Notes: generated from the sequence alone by a model not told the origin. A stretch of 64,000 nt of DNA from Paenibacillus sp. 32352 (GCF_002042965.1 NZ_MZNT01000001.1:496001-560000), one strand, 5' to 3'; numbered from the stretch's first letter, positions 24,495 to 34,223 are shown. A program made the numbers and translations.

Positions 24495-27400
24495 ATGTCC
24501 ATTGTTTATGTGGCCAACTCACTGGATAACACGGTAGCTGTCGTCAGCACGGAATTCAATACCGTCACGGCATTTATTCCGGTTGATGTCAATCCGCAAA
24601 TTCCAGTCGTTGCGCCTCATCTCGGTCCGCCTTCGGTCTATGTCACAAACGCAGGCTCGGGGACCGTTTCTGTTATTGACGTGAACGTGCAATTCGCATT
24701 TCAATCCATTCTGGTAGGCAGTAACCCTTCCGGGATTGCCATTTCTCCCGATGAGCAGACGGTGTATGCCCTGAATCGCGGAAATCCTTCGATTTCGGTC
24801 ATCGGGACGTCGTCAAACTCTGTGATCGACACCATTCCTTTAAGCGGTTCGCCTAATCAGGGGGCTTTTGCGAACAACGGCAGCCGGGCTTACATTACGC
24901 TGGATAACGGCTTTGTAGCGGTCATCGATACGGCTTCGAATTCGGTCCTGACGTTGATTCCTGTGGGCAGTGCGCCGAACGGAGTTGCCGTCACGCCGGA
25001 CAGCTCACGGGTGTATGTGGCAAATTCGGGGGACGGGACTGTTACGGTGATCGATGCGGTAACCGATACCGTGATCACAACGATTCCGGCCGGAACGACG
25101 CCTTTGTTTGCAGCGGTTTCTCCTGACGGCACGACGATCTATGTGACGGATGCCGGAGGTTCGAATGTTATTGTGATCGACACCTTCACCAATACGGTAT
25201 CGGGATTCATCCCGCTCTCCGGGCCAACGGCGGGTGTGGTATTCGACCCTTTTCAAAGCCTGGCCTATGTGGTCGAGCCCAACAATCGCTTATTGACGGT
25301 TATCGATACCATAGGCCGATTCCCGATCCAAAGCATTCCCGTAGGGAATGGGCCTTACGGAGTCGCAGTTCTGCCGGATTTTTTTGTGACCTCCACCATT
25401 GAAATTATAAAAATCGATCGAAGCACCGGAAGACTGCTTTCAGACGCGATATTCGGAATCTTTAACGAACAGGGTCAAATCCTGCTTGAAGTGGTTACGG
25501 ATTTCGAAGGAAGAGCGAAGCTTCAATTGCCGTCAGGAAGATATATCGTTAGGGAAATTGCGCCTCCGCCCGGTTTTTTTCCGGAATTTCATGAGCATTT
25601 TGTTGAATTGTTTCCGGGAAGCGTTACTTTCCTGGAGTTTTTCAATATACCGGAGATATCGGAGAACTTTATACAGAAGATCGATGCAGAAACGCAAACC
25701 CCCATACCGAACGTTCAATTCGACGTATTTGATAGTGCAGGCAATCTTGTTCAAAGCGTCATTACGGATGCCAACGGCATTGCCGTCATCCTGGTTCCCC
25801 CGGGAGAATATACCCTTAAGGAAATAACCCCTCCGGGCTTTGAACCAAACGAGCCATTGGTGCTGTTTCTGGAAGGCTATTCGTTCACTACGATTCCGAA
25901 TCGCAGATCGCTAACGCCGAGCGTGCAAATAACCAAGCAAGTCGATAGGATTGAAGCGCTGCCGGGTGACGTGATTCATTATTCCATTACGGTAACGAAT
26001 AATGGAGATGCTTTTTTACATAATGTGGTCATCACCGATGGGCTGCTTAGGATTCAGGAGCATATTGCGGAGCTTCCTCCAGGTGAGTCCGTCGTATTCC
26101 AAGTTCCTTTTGTCGTACCGCCGCTGCAGGGCGGAGAGACTCTTATCAACCTATCTGCCGTTACGACGGACGAAGGGGTGTCGGCGGAAGCCGAGGCTGT
26201 TGTGATTATTACCGCATTGCCCTCGATACAAATAGTGAAACTGCCGGATCGGGCGGCGGCGACGCCTTCTACGCCCATCGTGTATACCGTCGAAGTCACC
26301 AATACCGGCAATGTGCCGTTAACGAACGTTACTTTGCAGGATAATCTGGTTCCGATCTCCGAACCGCCTTTTACTTTGGGGATTGGCGAGACGAGAACGA
26401 TCCAGTATGTACTGACGTTTGATCCGAGCTTTGTGCATAACGGCGTTATCGAGAATACGGTAACAGCTTCGACGAATGAAACTCCGCCTATCTCTGACAG
26501 CTCTACCGTGATCGTGCTGCCGGAGCCGGGAAGTCTCGGAATCAGGAAGAACGTATCCCCGGACATTGCAAGGCCGGGAGATGTGGTCGTGTACACCATT
26601 GAAGTGTTCAATAGCGGGCCTACGACATTAACTAACGTTGTCTTGACGGATGCAACGCTCCAGCTTCATCTATCTATTGGAGATATGAAGGCAGGAGATG
26701 CTTTCTTACTGGATATTCCAGTTTCGATTGACATCGCTCAGGCGGGTCAGACGATTGTCAATACTGCCGTTGCGGAATCGCTAACAAGCGGAGAACGGCT
26801 AACCGCAATGGATGCAGCCACCTTGACTATTGTTGCGGAGCCTTCAATAGGCTTTACGAAGACGGTCAATCATTCTCATATCCAGCAGGGAGGTACAGTC
26901 CTCTATACAATAAGCGTCGTCAACACCGGGCTCATTCCGTTAACGAATGTAAGGATTACCGATCCTGCGTTATCATTCCAAACCATTGTGCCGCTGCTGC
27001 AGCCGAACGAAGTACGAACCTTCGATATTTCGTTTACCGTCCCGCTGACCGTCCCGGCCGGTACCGTTATAACCAATACGGCTGTTGTTGTATCCGATCA
27101 AACGGAGCCGCTGGAGGCAGAGGCCACCATTTCCGTTCTTCCTACGTTCGGTGTCGAAATTTTCAAATCGGTGGAACCATCCAGCGCTTCCCCCGGCGAA
27201 GTGGTGTCTTATACGATCGTTGTCAGAAATACGGGCGGGGCCGATCTGACGAACCTGGTCATTATCGACCCTGATATCGGCTTGAACGAATCCATTGCCA
27301 AGCTTGTTCCCGGCGAAGCGGTCGACTTTAGAGCCTTCTTTACCATACCGGAGAACACGCCTGCCGGCGTTCAAATCCGCAACACGGCTACGGTAACTAC

Positions 27401-29396
27401 GGCGGAAACGGAGCCAGCATCTGATGAGACGGCGGTCGTCGTCCTTGCTGCGCCTCTATTGACGATTGATAAGACGTCCGATATTGATCTTGTCCTCCCG
27501 GGAGGAACGATTCAGTATACGATTACCGTGCACAATGGCGGAAATATCCCGCTCACGAATATCACCATCGACGATCCGATTATCGGCTTCCATACGACCC
27601 TTCCGCTCCTTGCGGTTGGCGGGACTCAATCCTTCACCGTCCCATTTACGATTCCAGCCGGATCTCCTTCCCAGACCGTGCTGGTGAATACGGCTGTCGC
27701 CGTTTCCGATCAAACGCCGCCACAAGAAGCCACAGCAAGAGTGGCGATCGATCCTCCTGTTGGATTGACCATTGCCAAAACAGCGGATCGTACCCTTGCC
27801 GCACCGGGAGATGCCATTCAATATACCATTACTATCGTGAATGGAACCGGGGTGACCTTGACAGGCGTTACGGTGTCCGATCCGCTGATCGGTCTGGAGG
27901 TGCGGTTCGATGAGCTGGGATCTGGTGAAACACGGGTCCTCACCGGCACCTTCATCGTTCCTGCGACGGAGCTTGCGGGCAGCAGCATCGTCAATACAAC
28001 GACCGTTATATCCGACCAAACGGAGACTCTGGAAGCCAGCGCCACGGTTACCGTGCTTGCCGACCCGCGGATCGATATTGATAAAACAACGAATGTGGCG
28101 AGCGCCTTCCCAGGGGAAACGGTCATCTACTCCGTGACGGTGACCAATGTCGGAAATACTCCGCTGACCGGGGTTCATATCACTGATACGCTGATCGGGC
28201 TCGATGCCACTCTGCCCTTTCTGGCTGTCGGAGCGACCGAAGTTATCAAGCAGCCCTTTACCATACCTTTAGATGCTCCTGCAGGAGCCGTTTTCGTAAA
28301 TACGGTCACCGCCGAAACGGATCAGCTTGCCGCGGATCAGACCTCCGCTTCCGTCATTGTGGAACCGGGCTTTAGTCTATCGTTGGAGAAGAGCGTCGAT
28401 AAACCTTCCGCCGTTCCCGGCGAGATCGTTCACTATACCGTCATGCTTCGCAACCAATCAAACGCCGATATCACGAATGTACGGTTTGTAGATTCGTTAC
28501 TGGGAATATCCGAATGGGTCACGAGCATCCCGGCCGGCGCCTTCGTTGAACTGGTCATTGGCTTTGTGATTCCGTCTACGGCAGCAGCAGGCTCCATCAT
28601 TCGTAACACGGTCACTGCGCTGTCGGATCAAACGCCGCCGCAGCAAGCGTCTGCATCGGTTACAGTTGGTGCGGCTCCCAAGCTGGGGCTAAGTAAAATC
28701 GCCGTACCGAACGAGGCTCGGCCGGGGCAAACCGTCACCTTCCTCATCCGAATCGCAAATGAAGGCAATGTTAGACTATCTCCAGTGACGATAGTGGACC
28801 CGCTGCTCGGTCTGAACAATCGGATTGATACATTACCGGAGAATGTCCGGGTTTTGGCTCAAGCCTCTGGAATTATTACCTCGCTGTTCACCATACCCGA
28901 TACGGCTGCGGCAGGTTCTTTAATTACGAATACCGTCATAGCCCAGTCCGGGCAGACCGATCCGGTTGCCGCTTCGGCTTCGGTCACGGTACTGGAATCG
29001 CTGCTTCGTGTTACGAAGCATGCCAATGTGAGGGAAGTCACGGTAGGAGACAGTATAGAATACACCATAACCGTTCGGAACGTCGGCCCTATTGAAGCCA
29101 GGCAGATAAGGGTGTCGGATCTTTTACAGAGCGGCAGCACATTCATACGAGGGAGTGTCAAAGTCAACGGAACGATTCAGCCGGAGTTAACTCCTGAAGG
29201 GGGAATTCCACTTGGCACGTTACAGCCAGGGGATGAAGCCGTCGTCCAATTCCGGGTGGAAGCCGCTCATGCCAACAGGCATCTTGCAAACGACGCGGTA
29301 GCAGAATATGAATATACCGCAGAATCGGGGGCCGTGTTTAGGGCAGCAGCCCGATCTAACCGAACGGAAGTCGTTGTCGTGGAAGAGGAAGAATAG
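24495..29396 (+). CDS. giant beta-propeller/SpaA/DUF11 repeat protein
   Basis: 1633 residues. Residues 1-300 hold seven YVTN-type repeats (VYVANS..TVAVV and similar), enough for one seven-bladed propeller. Residues 298-470 contain two SpaA/Cna-B-like folds (KIDRSTGRLL and KIDAETQTPIPN). Residues 474-1625 carry about eleven DUF11 repeats of 100 or so residues, each with a YTI.V.N.G...LTNV..D core. There is no signal peptide, LPXTG motif or membrane segment, and the end is acidic (VVVEEEE). The start follows GAGGAGGAGG. It may be a spore-surface or otherwise unconventionally located structural protein; function unknown. Confidence 0.85.
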   Translation: MSIVYVANSLDNTVAVVSTEFNTVTAFIPVDVNPQIPVVAPHLGPPSVYVTNAGSGTVSVIDVNVQFAFQSILVGSNPSGIAISPDEQTVYALNRGNPSISVIGTSSNSVIDTIPLSGSPNQGAFANNGSRAYITLDNGFVAVIDTASNSVLTLIPVGSAPNGVAVTPDSSRVYVANSGDGTVTVIDAVTDTVITTIPAGTTPLFAAVSPDGTTIYVTDAGGSNVIVIDTFTNTVSGFIPLSGPTAGVVFDPFQSLAYVVEPNNRLLTVIDTIGRFPIQSIPVGNGPYGVAVLPDFFVTSTIEIIKIDRSTGRLLSDAIFGIFNEQGQILLEVVTDFEGRAKLQLPSGRYIVREIAPPPGFFPEFHEHFVELFPGSVTFLEFFNIPEISENFIQKIDAETQTPIPNVQFDVFDSAGNLVQSVITDANGIAVILVPPGEYTLKEITPPGFEPNEPLVLFLEGYSFTTIPNRRSLTPSVQITKQVDRIEALPGDVIHYSITVTNNGDAFLHNVVITDGLLRIQEHIAELPPGESVVFQVPFVVPPLQGGETLINLSAVTTDEGVSAEAEAVVIITALPSIQIVKLPDRAAATPSTPIVYTVEVTNTGNVPLTNVTLQDNLVPISEPPFTLGIGETRTIQYVLTFDPSFVHNGVIENTVTASTNETPPISDSSTVIVLPEPGSLGIRKNVSPDIARPGDVVVYTIEVFNSGPTTLTNVVLTDATLQLHLSIGDMKAGDAFLLDIPVSIDIAQAGQTIVNTAVAESLTSGERLTAMDAATLTIVAEPSIGFTKTVNHSHIQQGGTVLYTISVVNTGLIPLTNVRITDPALSFQTIVPLLQPNEVRTFDISFTVPLTVPAGTVITNTAVVVSDQTEPLEAEATISVLPTFGVEIFKSVEPSSASPGEVVSYTIVVRNTGGADLTNLVIIDPDIGLNESIAKLVPGEAVDFRAFFTIPENTPAGVQIRNTATVTTAETEPASDETAVVVLAAPLLTIDKTSDIDLVLPGGTIQYTITVHNGGNIPLTNITIDDPIIGFHTTLPLLAVGGTQSFTVPFTIPAGSPSQTVLVNTAVAVSDQTPPQEATARVAIDPPVGLTIAKTADRTLAAPGDAIQYTITIVNGTGVTLTGVTVSDPLIGLEVRFDELGSGETRVLTGTFIVPATELAGSSIVNTTTVISDQTETLEASATVTVLADPRIDIDKTTNVASAFPGETVIYSVTVTNVGNTPLTGVHITDTLIGLDATLPFLAVGATEVIKQPFTIPLDAPAGAVFVNTVTAETDQLAADQTSASVIVEPGFSLSLEKSVDKPSAVPGEIVHYTVMLRNQSNADITNVRFVDSLLGISEWVTSIPAGAFVELVIGFVIPSTAAAGSIIRNTVTALSDQTPPQQASASVTVGAAPKLGLSKIAVPNEARPGQTVTFLIRIANEGNVRLSPVTIVDPLLGLNNRIDTLPENVRVLAQASGIITSLFTIPDTAAAGSLITNTVIAQSGQTDPVAASASVTVLESLLRVTKHANVREVTVGDSIEYTITVRNVGPIEARQIRVSDLLQSGSTFIRGSVKVNGTIQPELTPEGGIPLGTLQPGDEAVVQFRVEAAHANRHLANDAVAEYEYTAESGAVFRAAARSNRTEVVVVEEEE

Positions 29397-29408
29397 CTGA
29401 CGACAAGC

Positions 29409-29448
29409 AAAAACGGAACAAAAATCAAGGTCATTTCGTTCCGTTTTT
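29409..29448. terminator. bidirectional terminator
   Basis: AAAAACGGAAC and GTTCCGTTTTT form an 11-base stem between convergent genes, with T-runs on both strands. Confidence 0.85.
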
Positions 29449-30258
29449 GGCTTTTTGCTTTTTTATCATGCGTCTTCCTTTGGTCATACCGGTTTTCTTA
29501 TGGCGTAAAGATGACTTTGTCTTAGATGAGCTTCGCTTGTGAATGACAGGGGGCTGGGTATCGTTTAAAGAGGGGGCCTTCTCCAGGAGCTGGCCTGCAT
29601 CAAGCTGTTGCCCGGATTCCGGCCGTTCCCGGCGGCGATTTGTTATTTGGATAGGCTCCTCCAGACTCCTCATAGCCATATCTTCGATTTCATCCACGGT
29701 AAGCGGCTGCTTTACCACTAGAAAATGGTACATAATTTCGTCGACGACGTTCGGTTGAATATGCCTTACAATTGTGCGTTCCTCCTCGTCGTACATGTTG
29801 GTCTTGAAGGGCATGGAATAGAAGAACTCCATCCTCAAGAGCTGAAAATCGTAGTTGGGAGGCTCCCGATCCATATCATGCGATGGGAATGCATAGGGGG
29901 TTATCAGCTCTCTCAAATAGGTTTCCCTTAGAAGGCGGCCGGTGAAATAGAAAGGACTGTATTCATTGAACCAGCTTTTGTAATGCGGATTAGCCGCATG
30001 AAAGTAGGTGTGCGCATAAGGAGCGACGATGCATACAATAGCTTTGTGCTTACATATCCGGTATATTTCCTTCATAGTATCCAGCAGAGGATCTATGTAG
30101 GGGAGCGAATGAACCGCAAATAAGCAATCCGCCGAGTCGTCCGGCAGAGGAATGCCCTGCAGGATATCACATACAATATCGACACCGGGTCCATCCTTCT
30201 TGTCAATTCCGATAAATCCGGGATTCTTCTGCGTCCCGCATCCAAGATCAATTTTCAT
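29431..30258 (-). CDS. class I SAM-dependent methyltransferase
   Basis: 275 residues. Motif I is at the very N terminus (MKIDLGCGTQKNPGFIGID), followed by the acidic loop and a VCDILQGIPLPDDSAD segment, the usual arrangement of Methyltransf_11-type enzymes. The C-terminal 70 residues are Arg/Lys/Ser-rich and disordered (RRRERPESG, KRSSSKTKSSLRHKK), which may bind nucleic acid or a surface. The ATG at 30258 has GGAAGGTG upstream; a longer frame to 30318 has no site. Substrate unknown. Confidence 0.8.
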   Translation of the reverse strand: MKIDLGCGTQKNPGFIGIDKKDGPGVDIVCDILQGIPLPDDSADCLFAVHSLPYIDPLLDTMKEIYRICKHKAIVCIVAPYAHTYFHAANPHYKSWFNEYSPFYFTGRLLRETYLRELITPYAFPSHDMDREPPNYDFQLLRMEFFYSMPFKTNMYDEEERTIVRHIQPNVVDEIMYHFLVVKQPLTVDEIEDMAMRSLEEPIQITNRRRERPESGQQLDAGQLLEKAPSLNDTQPPVIHKRSSSKTKSSLRHKKTGMTKGRRMIKKQKAKNGTK

Positions 30259-30411
30259 TAGCAGCACCTTCCCGCTATGAACAATCCGATATGTTACATT
30301 ATGTGGCTCGTCAGCCATCTGCTCTACACGATTGACATGCCCCTCCAGCCTAAATGCTGCTGTACAAGCTCATCTCATCCGGACAGCTTATCTGATATCA
30401 TCGAAATTTCA

Positions 30412-30446
30412 TTGTCACAAGTAGGTGTATTTGGTAAAATATACAC
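30412..30446 (+). promoter_or_regulatory. promoter with inverted repeat, deacetylase gene
   Basis: TTGTCA (30412-30417), a 17-base spacer, TAAAAT (30435-30440). GTGTAT (30425-30430) and ATACAC (30441-30446) form arms around the -10 and could be an operator. Confidence 0.6.
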
Positions 30447-30537
30447 GAACAAAAATTCGCATTGCTGTCTTTGCATAACTTTCGGGACAAGCAGTTGCCG
30501 ATTGAATGTGTGATCATTTTACTTAAAGGGGACATCG

Positions 30538-31584
30538 ATGATGATGAACAGCTCAAGGATAGGTGCTTTTGCAGTAATCTTTTGCCTCGTATGGACGACT
30601 TTGGCTTGTTCAAACCCTAACCCTACCTCTACCGCAGGGGAGAAGCCGATGCCGTCAGGCGAAGCATCCAGCCATACTCCTGCTACCCAGCCGACCCCGT
30701 CCGCAGGCTCGCAAGCCCCAGTCGCAGGGTCCTCCTCAGCGGCTGATGCCAAGGCAGAACCCGGCCCGACGGCTGCGCCGTCTGTTACTGCATCGCCTGA
30801 GCCGGTTAAGGAAGCCGCTGCTCCCAAACCGGAAACGGCTGTGTCGGCGACCTACCAATCGGGCACGGGAACCAAGTCTGCATCGGCTAACGATAAGAAG
30901 GCTCTTTCATGGTACTACATGAAGAAACCGAAGGGACAGGTTCCTTCATTTCCGAATGAAACGAAATCTTTTACCAAAGATATGAAAGCACTCTGGGTCG
31001 GCACAGGAAAAAAAGTATATTTGACGATCGACACGGGAGGTCCGATGGGAGATACGGAGCTGCTGCTCAAATCGTTGAAGGATAACGATGCGAAAGCTAA
31101 CTTTTTCATTGCGGGCTATAACGTGAAGAAGGATCCAGATTTTGTTCGTCAGCTTGTAGCGGACGGGCACCTTGTCGCCAACCATACGATGACGCATACG
31201 GATATGAATAAGCAGACGGATGCACAGGTAAAAAAGGAAATACAGGATTACGAGAAGCTGTATAAAAAAGTAACCGGACAAGACATTCAGCCTTACTTCC
31301 GGTTTCCTTACGGGAGCTACAATATGCATTTGTTGAGCCTGGTTTCCGAGATGGGATATACTTCGGTATTCTGGTCTACGGCCATGAGGGATTGGGAGCC
31401 GAGGAAGAACGGGGCGGACGATCCTTACAACGATATCATGAATAATTTGCATGACGGCAACATTATTCTGATGCATCAAGGCTCGGAGGAGAATATTCAG
31501 GCTCTGGACCGCATAATTAAAGGCGTGCGTGAGGCAGGCTATGAATTTGCCCTTTTAAGCGATATACCGGCGTCAGCCAAATGA
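30538..31584 (+). CDS. lipoprotein polysaccharide deacetylase (PdaA-like)
   Basis: 348 residues. A signal peptide ends in the lipobox LAC (about residue 24), so the protein is anchored outside the membrane. A long Pro/Ala/Ser-rich linker (25-110) leads to a NodB-type deacetylase domain. The metal pair is in ANHTMTH, and the substrate arm reads FRFPYGSYN. The first catalytic motif is TIDTGG rather than TFDDG, so the second Asp is replaced, as also happens in PdaA-type enzymes (FDNG). It likely trims N-acetyl groups from wall glycans. It precedes murI. Confidence 0.85.
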   Translation: MMMNSSRIGAFAVIFCLVWTTLACSNPNPTSTAGEKPMPSGEASSHTPATQPTPSAGSQAPVAGSSSAADAKAEPGPTAAPSVTASPEPVKEAAAPKPETAVSATYQSGTGTKSASANDKKALSWYYMKKPKGQVPSFPNETKSFTKDMKALWVGTGKKVYLTIDTGGPMGDTELLLKSLKDNDAKANFFIAGYNVKKDPDFVRQLVADGHLVANHTMTHTDMNKQTDAQVKKEIQDYEKLYKKVTGQDIQPYFRFPYGSYNMHLLSLVSEMGYTSVFWSTAMRDWEPRKNGADDPYNDIMNNLHDGNIILMHQGSEENIQALDRIIKGVREAGYEFALLSDIPASAK

Positions 31585-31749
31585 TAGCTTTTCTTCAGCT
31601 TCGCATGATGGATGGGCCCGGTTTCCTTCTGGTATGATGAATTGGCGCTGGTCTCGCTTTGTTTGCTGGTACCTTTCTTCTTCTACCATCATACTCTATT
31701 AGAGGCATGCAGCGTATTATCAATTCACAGTCAAAGGAAGCGAACACTA

Positions 31750-32559
31750 GTGCAGCAAGCGATAGCCATTCTGGATTCCGGGGTAGGCGGGCTGACCGTA
31801 GTGAAGGAAGTCATGCGTCAGCTCCCGCAAGAGAAGATCATTTATTTTGGCGACACCGCTCGGGCACCGTACGGACCCAGAGCTCCACATGAAGTGGTTC
31901 AATATACGCATCAAATTGTTGATTATTTATTGCAGTTTCAGCCGAAAATGGTAGTTATCGCCTGCAATACCGCAACTGCTGTCGCATTAGACGAGATTCG
32001 CGCACGTTTGTCTATTCCTGTGGTCGGCGTTATCCACCCGGGCGCACGCGCTGCAATCAAGACAACGCGTAACGGTGTGATCGGCGTTATCGGAACGGAA
32101 GGGACTATCAAAAGCAACGCATATGAGTATGCTCTGCGCCAAATCTCGCCGTACGTTCGGGTGGTCAGTGAGCCTTGTCCCAAGCTCGCCTCATTGGTAG
32201 AATCGGGGCAGTTTTACACGGAGCATACCCGTTCGGTCGTAGAACAGTCGCTTCAGCGTCTGAAGAGCGAGCCGATGGATTGCCTGATCCTTGGCTGTAC
32301 GCATTACCCGTTCTTATCCGATGCGATCTCGGATGTGATGGGACCCAATGTAACGCTGATCAGCTCGGCGGACGAGACAGCCAGAGAAATTAGCACCATC
32401 CTGTACCACAAAGGAATGCTGGCGACCTCCAATTCGATTCCGATTCATCAATTTTTGTGCAGCGGGGATCCTGTGCTGTTTAAGCAGATTGCACAATCTT
32501 GGCTGAATGAGCAGATTCGTGTATCTCCTGTTGTATGGCAAGTCCCGCATATCATTTGA
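31750..32559 (+). CDS. murI: glutamate racemase
   Basis: 269 residues. It supplies D-glutamate for peptidoglycan. Both catalytic Cys segments are present (VIACNTATAVALDE and LILGCTHYPFL), along with AILDSGVGGLTV at the N terminus. The start is GTG at 31750 behind AAAGGAAG; the frame is open further upstream but that part is hydrophobic junk without a ribosome site. Its neighbours (deacetylase, M14 peptidase) are also wall enzymes. A good terminator follows. Confidence 0.95.
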   Translation: MQQAIAILDSGVGGLTVVKEVMRQLPQEKIIYFGDTARAPYGPRAPHEVVQYTHQIVDYLLQFQPKMVVIACNTATAVALDEIRARLSIPVVGVIHPGARAAIKTTRNGVIGVIGTEGTIKSNAYEYALRQISPYVRVVSEPCPKLASLVESGQFYTEHTRSVVEQSLQRLKSEPMDCLILGCTHYPFLSDAISDVMGPNVTLISSADETAREISTILYHKGMLATSNSIPIHQFLCSGDPVLFKQIAQSWLNEQIRVSPVVWQVPHII

Positions 32560-32565
32560 TTCCGA

Positions 32566-32607
32566 ACAGGCAGGCTGGGAATGTCCCGGCTTGTCTGTCT
32601 TATTTTT
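32566..32607 (+). terminator. terminator after murI
   Basis: ACAGGCAGGCTGGGA pairs with TCCCGGCTTGTCTGT (some wobbles), followed by CTTATTTTT. Confidence 0.85.
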
Positions 32608-32715
32608 ATGGATAAAACGAGGGGGGATATGTCGCAGGGTGTTATCATCGGCAGCCTTTGCATGGCATACATATGTATTTGATATAGCTTCAGATGATAG
32701 CCAAGGGGGCGGACT

Positions 32716-33627
32716 ATGAAGAGGTGTATCGTAGATACGAGCCAAGTATACGGCTATGAAGAGCTTTTGGCAGATATCGCGGAGCTTGAGCAGCGTTATT
32801 CCTTTCTTGAAGCGGGTCATGCAGGAAGAAGTGTTCTCGGCAAAAGCATACCCGTGCTTCGGATCGGAACGGGAGATTGTCCTATTCATGTCAATGCATC
32901 CTTTCATGCCAATGAATGGATTACGTCGCTATTGGCAATGAAATTCGTTGAAGATCTGGCCCAAGCGTGCGCAAATAAGGAGAGCCTGTATGGAATGGAT
33001 GTTGATCAGCTGCTTGGGCAGACGACGCTTTGGGTCGTTCCTATGGTAAATCCCGACGGGGTTGAGCTAGTACACGGACGAATGGCTCCGGAGTCCCCGA
33101 TATATGCCCAATTGCTGGATTGGAACCATGGCTCTGCAGATTTCTCCGGCTGGAAGGCGAATGCCAGGGGCGTCGATCTTAATGACCAGTTTCCTGCAGG
33201 CTGGGGGGAGGAAAAGGAACGCAGAGGGGTGACGGCGCCAGGACCCAGGGATTACGGAGGTGATCAGCCGCTCAGTGAGCCAGAAGCTTGTGCTATCGCA
33301 GAGCTTACGCGAAGCCGTGATTTTCGGATGGTTCTTGCGCTGCATACTCAAGGGGAAGAAATTTATTGGAATTATCGTGACTTGGAACCGCCTGAGTCGG
33401 AGGAGATGGCCTGCAGGCTCTCCCTCGTGAGCGGCTATATTCCTATTAAGCTAACGGATAGCGACGCAGGATATAAAGATTGGTTCATCCAGGAATTTCG
33501 GCGGCCGGGCTTTACGATCGAAGCGGGGCTTGGCGTAAATCCGTTGCCTCTTTCCCAGTTTCCCGCCATGTATGTGGCCGTTGCCCGAATGATTCTGGAA
33601 GCCATGGCCATGGGGAGTAGGGTGTAG
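32716..33627 (+). CDS. M14 family zinc carboxypeptidase (YqgT-like)
   Basis: 303 residues without a signal peptide. Zinc ligands are in FHANEW (residues 64-69, HxxE), with the third His in LALHTQGEEIYWNY near 211. The likely catalytic Glu is in FTIEAGLG near 272. NARGVDLNDQFPAGW near 151 is the family's substrate segment. This matches the gamma-D-glutamyl-diaminopimelate peptidase group (Bacillus YqgT, Lysinibacillus endopeptidase I) that recycles wall peptides in the cytoplasm. ATG follows AAGGGGG. The 3' region carries repeat element B. Confidence 0.9.
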   Translation: MKRCIVDTSQVYGYEELLADIAELEQRYSFLEAGHAGRSVLGKSIPVLRIGTGDCPIHVNASFHANEWITSLLAMKFVEDLAQACANKESLYGMDVDQLLGQTTLWVVPMVNPDGVELVHGRMAPESPIYAQLLDWNHGSADFSGWKANARGVDLNDQFPAGWGEEKERRGVTAPGPRDYGGDQPLSEPEACAIAELTRSRDFRMVLALHTQGEEIYWNYRDLEPPESEEMACRLSLVSGYIPIKLTDSDAGYKDWFIQEFRRPGFTIEAGLGVNPLPLSQFPAMYVAVARMILEAMAMGSRV

Positions 33628-33649
33628 GCCGTCCAACGGACGATTTGTT
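33628..33649 (+). terminator. terminator after the M14 gene, left copy of a duplicated hairpin
   Basis: GGCCGTCC-AA-CGGACG followed by ATTTGTTT, directly after the stop. The near-copy lies at 33848. Confidence 0.7.
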
Positions 33650-33650
33650 T

Positions 33651-33845
33651 GTTGAAAACCTGTTTTGCGTGAAGTTTGCTCCATATGGAGGTGGGGTATG
33701 CCTCGGAGGAGTTTACGTCCGCCTTTGAAACCCGTGAAAATTCCGCTAAATCTAATCCTATTCGCGGGTTTCAACAGCGGCTGGAGGGGTATACCCCACC
33801 GGAGTATACTGGCAATAGTTCAAGCCCTGCAGGCTTTTCAATAAC
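33651..33845. repeat. palindromic element B, copy 2 (inverted)
   Basis: It matches copy 1 (8073-8273) when reverse-complemented. The terminal repeats are less perfect (GTTGAAAACCTG and CAGGCTTTTCAAT). The two inner arms are kept, and each has changed at one base in a way that leaves a G-U pair in RNA read from the + strand. The locus-specific terminator hairpin is present on both sides. Confidence 0.85.
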
Positions 33846-33847
33846 AT

Positions 33848-33872
33848 CGCCGTCCGATGGACGGCTTTTTGT
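33848..33872 (+). terminator. right copy of the M14 terminator hairpin
   Basis: GCCGTCC-GAT-GGACGGC then TTTTTG. Its sequence matches the left hairpin at 33628 but has no relation to the hairpins at the other element B site. Confidence 0.8.
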
Positions 33873-33929
33873 TTTTAAAGAAAAGTTCGTTATACTATAG
33901 GGAAGTCGCACTTACAGGAGGAAGTACAG

Positions 33930-34169
33930 ATGTGGAAACGACTGTTATCATTCAAATATTGGGGACATGTGTTTCGCCGCATAGGGCCGATCCTTACCTC
34001 TCCTAGAGTGCCCTTATCCGAAAAGCTGCTGTTTGCCGTCCCGGTTATCGTCTATTGGGTCATGCCCGACTTGATGCCATATCTGCCCATTGACGATATC
34101 GCGGTCACATTGTTTTTAATGAACCTGTTCACCGGCCGTGTGGAACGTAAATATTTATCCACGAAATAA
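33930..34169 (+). CDS. DUF1232 (YkvA-like) small membrane protein
   Basis: 79 residues. The core PVIVYWVMPDLMPYLPIDDIA near 41-61 is the DUF1232 signature, a hydrophobic hairpin with a conserved Pro/Asp pattern. The function of the family is unknown. A clean CAGGAGGAAG lies before the ATG, and a 10-base-stem terminator follows. Confidence 0.85.
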   Translation: MWKRLLSFKYWGHVFRRIGPILTSPRVPLSEKLLFAVPVIVYWVMPDLMPYLPIDDIAVTLFLMNLFTGRVERKYLSTK

Positions 34170-34171
34170 GA

Positions 34172-34199
34172 AAGACCCGAATGGATGTTCGGGTCTTAC
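34172..34199. terminator. terminator after the DUF1232 gene
   Basis: AAGACCCGAA-TGGATG-TTCGGGTCTT, a perfect 10-base stem. Confidence 0.8.
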
Positions 34200-34223
34200 T
34201 AGATAGTATAAAATTTATAAATT

